From positions 80,856 through 144,855 of the forward strand of contig NZ_JAHEIM010000001.1 in assembly GCF_024639375.1 (NCBI RefSeq): a stretch of 64,000 nt of DNA. Reading direction: 5' to 3'. Made by a program: the position numbers and the translations under genes. Origin of the DNA: Rhodoluna sp. (GTDB taxonomy: Bacteria; Actinomycetota; Actinomycetes; Actinomycetales; Microbacteriaceae). Positions 59,921 through 64,000 of the stretch are shown piece after piece (positions within the stretch are counted from its first letter, which is position 1; every line of letters starts with the position of its first letter). The notes under the pieces were generated by a model that saw nothing but the letters and a program-made list of their open reading frames with translations, did not search any database and was not told the origin of the DNA.

Positions 59921-62067
59921 GAAGTCGCTGGTTTGTTTTATCGGTCGTTGCATTAGCTTTAGCGCTCACGTCTCTGTCACTACAACGCAACGCGGCTAAG
60001 CCCTTGCAATTAGATGAGTCGGTGTCCGAGTTTCAACAGCACTCTGCCTGGTTTGAAGTTCTTGAGAATCCTAGAAAAGCTCATCAACGATTCAGTGCGG
60101 TCGTCAGGTTAAAACAAATCGATCTGGGTTCAAGTGCCGTTGGTTTGGCTGCCCGCGGCACCGTGAGTGGAGACGTCGAGTTTGGTGAAGTTCATCGAGG
60201 GTCCATCTACTCCTGCCAGTTGCAATTTCGGCCCGCGCTTCAGCCGAGTCGCGACGGATTCTCCGGCTATTGCCGCGATGAGCCAAAGCTCGTTCAGATT
60301 GCTCCGGCTTATCTAGACGGCTTCACGGCACTGCGTGAAAATTTCCTTGGAAACCTTTCCGGGGTGTCACCCGATGCCGCTGGATTGGTTGCAGGTTTGG
60401 CCATTGGTGACACATCTGCCATTAGCGAGCAGGTGTTGGCAGACATGAAACTTGTTTCGCTAACCCACTTGACGGCTGTGTCTGGCGCAAACTGCGCCAT
60501 CGTGGTTGCGTTGGTCTATTTTTTGCTCAAACGATTTGGGGCAAGACGAACAAGCCGAACTCTTGCCGCTCTAGTTGCGCTAGTCGGTTATGTGTTGCTG
60601 GTTGGTGCTCAACCCAGCGTGCTTCGTTCTGCCGTGATGGCCGGGGCAGTTTTGATTGGCTCTGGCGCGGGGCGCCGAACATCCCCGGTTAGTGCTTTGG
60701 CTTTGGCTGTGTTGGTGTTGCTCATCGCAGACCCTTGGCTCTCAATTGACTTTGGTTTTGCGTTGTCAGTGTTAGCAACGCTTGGACTTTTGCTGCTCAC
60801 ATCACCAATGACTGAATGGTTATCTGCTCATTTGCCAAGTTGGATGGCCTTGTCTATTGCGGTGGCCGTTGCGGCCCAACTTTTTTGCCTGCCAGTGTTG
60901 CTGCAATTGCAAGGCGGCTTGGCAAGTTATTCACTTGCTGCAAATCTTTTAGCTGAACCTTTGGTTGCACCGATTACGGTGCTCGGCATCCTCGGTTGTT
61001 TGTTGGCTTATCCATTGCCTTGGTTAGCGGGCGCCTTGTCTTGGCTGGCATCCGTAGCAGCCTGGTGCATCACTCGAATAGCCCATGGATTTGCAAGTCT
61101 GCCTAAGCCAACCATCGAGTGGTTCAGTGGGGTCGCCGGAGTGTTGGTGGCCATCACTCTCATCGTTGCGGTGTTGGTCTTTTTCAAATCACGAGGTGCA
61201 GGAATCAGGCAGCTTGCCGCACTTGCAATAGCTCTAGTAGTTGCAATCAGTTTTTCAATTACCGGTTCCAGATATGTTCGTTCGCTAAGTTGGCCAATGC
61301 ATAACTGGCAGATTGTGAATTGCGATGTTGGCCAGGGTGATGCTCTTGTCATTCGCTCGGCTAATCGAATCGCTTTGGTTGATGTTGGTCGTGATGACGC
61401 CCCTATAGATGCATGCCTCGACCGACTCAGTGTGGAATCAATTGATTTGCTCATGCTCACTCACTTCGACATGGACCACGTAGGAGGGTTAAGCGGTGCC
61501 ATCGCAGGCAGAAAGATCGGCACGGCAATTGTTAGTTCATTCCCAGACGAACGTTGGGGTGCACTAGGTGCTCTAAAACTTTTGCGTGATTCGGGAGTGC
61601 CGATTAATTCGGCTTCTAGCGGTTTTACCGGCAAACTGGGCGACATTGATTTTGAACTGTTGAATCCAGCGGGCTCACCCGAAGATTCCAATGATGGCAG
61701 CATCGCTGCAATCTGGCGTGGGCCTGAGTTTAACTTGATCACACTGGCCGATCTTGGCGAGCGTGGTCAAATGCGACTTGCCGCTTCGCTATCTACCTGG
61801 TGGGGCAGAGGCAGCCAGCTGCCTTTGGTGCTCAAGGTTTCACATCACGGCTCGGCCGATCAATATGCCGAATTAATCGAAACCATTCACCCGCAACTTA
61901 GTTTGATTTCGGTGGGCAAGGGCAATAGTTATGGTCACCCCACCGGTCGAACTCTGAATCTGCTGAATCGAATCGGGTCCCAAATCCTCAGAACCGATGA
62001 ACTAGGTGCAATCTCAGTTGGCTCAACCGCCCATGGTCTTGGCTTTGCCACATCGGGTGCGGGTTAG
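59911..62067 (+). CDS. comEC: ComEC/Rec2 family DNA uptake channel
   Basis: 718 residues. N-terminal OB-like region, the multi-helix Competence domain (GLVAGLAIGDTSAIS, LTHLTAVSGANCAIVV) and a C-terminal metallo-beta-lactamase domain (NCDVGQGDALVIRS, LTHFDMDHVGGL, LKVSHHGSADQY). Carries single-stranded DNA through the membrane; all key motifs are intact. The GTG at 59911 lacks a ribosome site and leaves only one helix ahead of the OB region, which points to the short ORF at 59855 as lost N-terminus. Confidence 0.92.
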   Translation: MFLRSRWFVLSVVALALALTSLSLQRNAAKPLQLDESVSEFQQHSAWFEVLENPRKAHQRFSAVVRLKQIDLGSSAVGLAARGTVSGDVEFGEVHRGSIYSCQLQFRPALQPSRDGFSGYCRDEPKLVQIAPAYLDGFTALRENFLGNLSGVSPDAAGLVAGLAIGDTSAISEQVLADMKLVSLTHLTAVSGANCAIVVALVYFLLKRFGARRTSRTLAALVALVGYVLLVGAQPSVLRSAVMAGAVLIGSGAGRRTSPVSALALAVLVLLIADPWLSIDFGFALSVLATLGLLLLTSPMTEWLSAHLPSWMALSIAVAVAAQLFCLPVLLQLQGGLASYSLAANLLAEPLVAPITVLGILGCLLAYPLPWLAGALSWLASVAAWCITRIAHGFASLPKPTIEWFSGVAGVLVAITLIVAVLVFFKSRGAGIRQLAALAIALVVAISFSITGSRYVRSLSWPMHNWQIVNCDVGQGDALVIRSANRIALVDVGRDDAPIDACLDRLSVESIDLLMLTHFDMDHVGGLSGAIAGRKIGTAIVSSFPDERWGALGALKLLRDSGVPINSASSGFTGKLGDIDFELLNPAGSPEDSNDGSIAAIWRGPEFNLITLADLGERGQMRLAASLSTWWGRGSQLPLVLKVSHHGSADQYAELIETIHPQLSLISVGKGNSYGHPTGRTLNLLNRIGSQILRTDELGAISVGSTAHGLGFATSGAG

Positions 62068-62070
62068 GCT
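62065..62070 (+). promoter_or_regulatory. -10 element TAGGCT for holA
   Basis: TAGGCT includes the comEC stop and ends six bases before GTG 62077; leaderless candidate. Confidence 0.5.
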
Positions 62071-62076
62071 TGATGG

Positions 62077-63066
62077 GTGAGCAAGGCAAAGGCAGTTGAT
62101 TGGCGCAAAGCAGCGCCGGCGCCCATTGTCTTCATCTCGGGCCCAGAAGAATTCCTGGCGGGGCGTGCAATTCGAGCGATTCGAACCCAACTAAAAGAAG
62201 CGGACGCTTCGCTCGAAATTCATGAACTTGAAGCTGCAGATTACAACGCTGGAACCCTACTGAACCTCACTAGCCCTTCACTGTTTGCTGAACCTCGCTT
62301 GGTGATTATCCGAGGTGCAGAAAAATGCAGCGATGACTTTATTGAAGACGGCATCGCTTATTTGGAGTCACCAACTGCCGACACAACGCTGATCATTCGC
62401 CACAACAGCTCAAGCGTGCGCGGCAAAAAATTGGTTGAGGCTATTCGAGAAAACGCGCACGCACATGAAATTGCCTGCGCCGAAATCAAGAAAGATGCCG
62501 ACCGTCAGGCTTTTGTGTTGGGGGAATTCGCAGCAGCAGACCGCAAAATTACCAACGCAGCTGCGCGCGCCTTGCTAGATGCTTTTGCTGACGACACCGC
62601 TGAACTTGCAGCGGCGTGTAGTCAGTTGCTGCTCGATAGCGCGGATTCGATCACCGATGAGATCGTTGACCGGTACTACGGTGGCCGTGTTGAGACCAAC
62701 GCATTCAAAGTAGCCGATGCCGCACTTGCCGGCAGAGCGGCTGAAGCACTCTCGCTGTTGCGTCACGCGCTGGCCACGGGTGCTGACCCAGTGCCACTGG
62801 TGGCAGCGCTTTCGATGAAACTTCGTCAGATGGCAAAGATTTTTGGCAATCGTTCGGCTTCGGCCGCCTCACTTGGCATGGCGCCTTGGCAACTTGACCG
62901 TGCGCGCAAAGATTTGGCTGGTTGGTCTGATGATGGTTTGGCAAACACCATTGAAGCGATTGCAGCAGCCGATGCCGCTGCAAAAGGTGCCGAGCGCGAC
63001 CCGGTTTACTCACTCGAGAAACTCGTTCAACTCATTTCTCGCAAGGGCATAGCCGAATCTAAATGA
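62077..63066 (+). CDS. holA: DNA polymerase III delta subunit
   Basis: Clamp-loader wrench that opens the beta clamp. 329 residues: FISGPEEFLAGRAIRAIRTQL (about 18-38), SPSLFAEPRLVIIRG, then domain II, and the C-terminal helical domain with LSLLRHALATGADPVPLVAALSMKLRQMAKI and YSLEKLVQLISRK. Its stop overlaps the start of the transporter gene (ATGA). Confidence 0.93.
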   Translation: MSKAKAVDWRKAAPAPIVFISGPEEFLAGRAIRAIRTQLKEADASLEIHELEAADYNAGTLLNLTSPSLFAEPRLVIIRGAEKCSDDFIEDGIAYLESPTADTTLIIRHNSSSVRGKKLVEAIRENAHAHEIACAEIKKDADRQAFVLGEFAAADRKITNAAARALLDAFADDTAELAAACSQLLLDSADSITDEIVDRYYGGRVETNAFKVADAALAGRAAEALSLLRHALATGADPVPLVAALSMKLRQMAKIFGNRSASAASLGMAPWQLDRARKDLAGWSDDGLANTIEAIAAADAAAKGAERDPVYSLEKLVQLISRKGIAESK

Positions 63067-64000
63067 CCAAAACCAAATTCGGCCTGCTGGCTTTTATTGC
63101 AGTTTTGGCAATTGCCATGGTGGTTCGACCGCCGGTGGCGGTGATGGGGCCGCTGCTTGATGAAATTCAGCAGTCTCTGCACCTCTCAACCCAACTGGTT
63201 GGATTGCTGGCAGCCGCACCCGTCTTGTGTTTTGGCGCCGGTGCATTTGCAAGCCCCTGGATTGTGCGCAAGTTAGGTGTCGATCACACCATGCTCTGGG
63301 TGCTAATTGGCCTCATTATTGCTTCGGTTGAAAGAGTCTTCTTTGGATATCTTGGGCTGCTAATCGGAACCGTTGCCGTAGGTCTCTCCATCGCGGTAGC
63401 GAATGTTCTTTTGCCAACAATTGTGCGATCCAGATTCCCGAACCACATACCCCTCGTAACTGGCGCCTACACAACAGTGGTTGCAATCACAGCAAGTTTG
63501 GCGGCGACTATTGCAGTGCCCACCAGCACATTTTTTGGTGGTTGGGTTTCTGCCCTGTTGCTTTGGGCTTTTCCAATGTTGCTTGCTCTGCTGCTCTGGG
63601 TGCCTCAAGTTAGGCGCGCTGATCCACACGTAATTCAAATTTTGGGCGCCTCGGATGATCACCGAAGAACATTGAACCGGTCACCGCAAGCTTGGGCCAT
63701 TGTTGCTTTCTTCGGATTTCAGTCAGTTGGTTTTTATGCGGTGTTGGGCTGGTTGCCACTTGCCCTAATCTCAACTGGGCTTAGTCCTGACGAGGCGGGT
63801 ACCTTTCTTGGGCTCACCGGAGCAATCGGAATTCCTATTGGGTTACTTATTTCGTCATTGCTTGGTAAATTCAAGCGCTTGTCTTGGTGGGCGGCTGGAA
63901 GCAGCTTGTTGACATTCGTCGGTTACTTAGGGCTCACCCTCATCGTTCAGACCCGGGATCACACCTGGCTACTACTTGTTTGTGGCGTGCTCAGTTTTGG
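63063..64000 (+). CDS. CynX/NimT-type MFS transporter (3' end beyond the window)
   Basis: About 312 residues seen, no stop before the edge. Major facilitator fold with MVVRPPVAVMGPLLDEIQQSLHLS at the start, typical of the CynX/NimT (cyanate/2-nitroimidazole) family, followed by helix pairs and the central loop VRRADPHVIQ. The substrate is unknown. ATG overlaps the holA stop; translation coupled. Confidence 0.85.
   Translation, partial: MTKTKFGLLAFIAVLAIAMVVRPPVAVMGPLLDEIQQSLHLSTQLVGLLAAAPVLCFGAGAFASPWIVRKLGVDHTMLWVLIGLIIASVERVFFGYLGLLIGTVAVGLSIAVANVLLPTIVRSRFPNHIPLVTGAYTTVVAITASLAATIAVPTSTFFGGWVSALLLWAFPMLLALLLWVPQVRRADPHVIQILGASDDHRRTLNRSPQAWAIVAFFGFQSVGFYAVLGWLPLALISTGLSPDEAGTFLGLTGAIGIPIGLLISSLLGKFKRLSWWAAGSSLLTFVGYLGLTLIVQTRDHTWLLLVCGVLSF

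Noticed and set aside
59855..62067. Calling comEC a pseudogene
   Set aside because: All channel and metallo-beta-lactamase motifs are intact over 718 codons; only the first helix is in question.
1..64000. CRISPR arrays, insertion sequences, integrons or defence islands
   Set aside because: No regularly spaced repeats, transposase motifs, or atypical gene blocks were seen; the window is core chromosome.

Overview
The window is a dense chromosomal segment (about 62 protein genes, four tRNAs, no insertion sequence, prophage or CRISPR) from a bacterium of the phylum Actinomycetota. It most likely comes from the Microbacteriaceae and perhaps a small-genome freshwater lineage of the Luna/Rhodoluna kind; the genus is an inference, not proven. 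Pointers are the order rne-rplU-rpmA-obg-proB-proA-nadD-rsfS, leuS-comEA-comEC-holA, tig-clpP1-clpP2-clpX and ileS-folC-DUF4233-ndk. Further pointers are a mycobacterial-type SOS box, a DtxR/IdeR-type iron box, many TTG/GTG starts, and a base composition near one half G+C, low for the phylum.

Layout. 1-6.9 kb: an RND exporter fragment, YjdM/PhnA, an SDR, tRNA-Arg, a FrnE/DsbA-like protein, TerC, alanine dehydrogenase, thioredoxin, an aldo/keto reductase and MsrA (a redox-rich stretch). 7-17.5 kb: a short SSB, a strongly structured intergenic RNA, the EttA-type ABC-F protein, TesB, an unknown gene, truncated globin, MscS, PepN, a Kef-type antiporter, RpiB and a Nei-type glycosylase. 17.5-31.6 kb: two divergent tRNAs, trigger factor, an exported collagen-like protein, ClpP1P2X, ValRS, IleRS, FolC, DUF4233, Ndk and VKOR. 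31.9-42.1 kb: RNase E, ribosomal proteins L21 and L27, Obg, proline synthesis, NadD, RsfS, tRNA-Ala, an RpiB-like paralogue, a DUF167 protein and DeoC. 42.1-48.8 kb: a LigB-type dioxygenase with an esterase, then a DNA-damage block (DnaE2 and DUF6504 behind a perfect SOS box, plus YedK/SRAP and DedA). 48.9-54.5 kb: cydABDC for cytochrome bd, with an iron box in front. 54.5-64 kb: PabC/PabB, LeuRS, ComEA/ComEC, HolA and the start of a CynX/NimT-type transporter.

The most unusual signals are regulatory. About a dozen genes have a TAnnnT-like -10 hexamer placed exactly six bases before the start codon, the geometry of leaderless mRNAs. Two divergent gene pairs (AKR/msrA and DUF167/deoC) are separated by exactly 22 bp built as start codon, 6 nt, ANNCTAGNNT, 6 nt, start codon, so that two overlapping -10 boxes fire two leaderless messages. 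A third pair (pabC/pabB) has the same palindrome with ordinary leaders. Other points of note are a three-way-junction RNA ending in a U tract between ssb and the ABC-F gene, a cydD that appears to start at ATC and to lack the first strands of its ATPase domain, an iron box on cydAB, and a comEC whose first membrane segment is cut off by a T5-tract frameshift.
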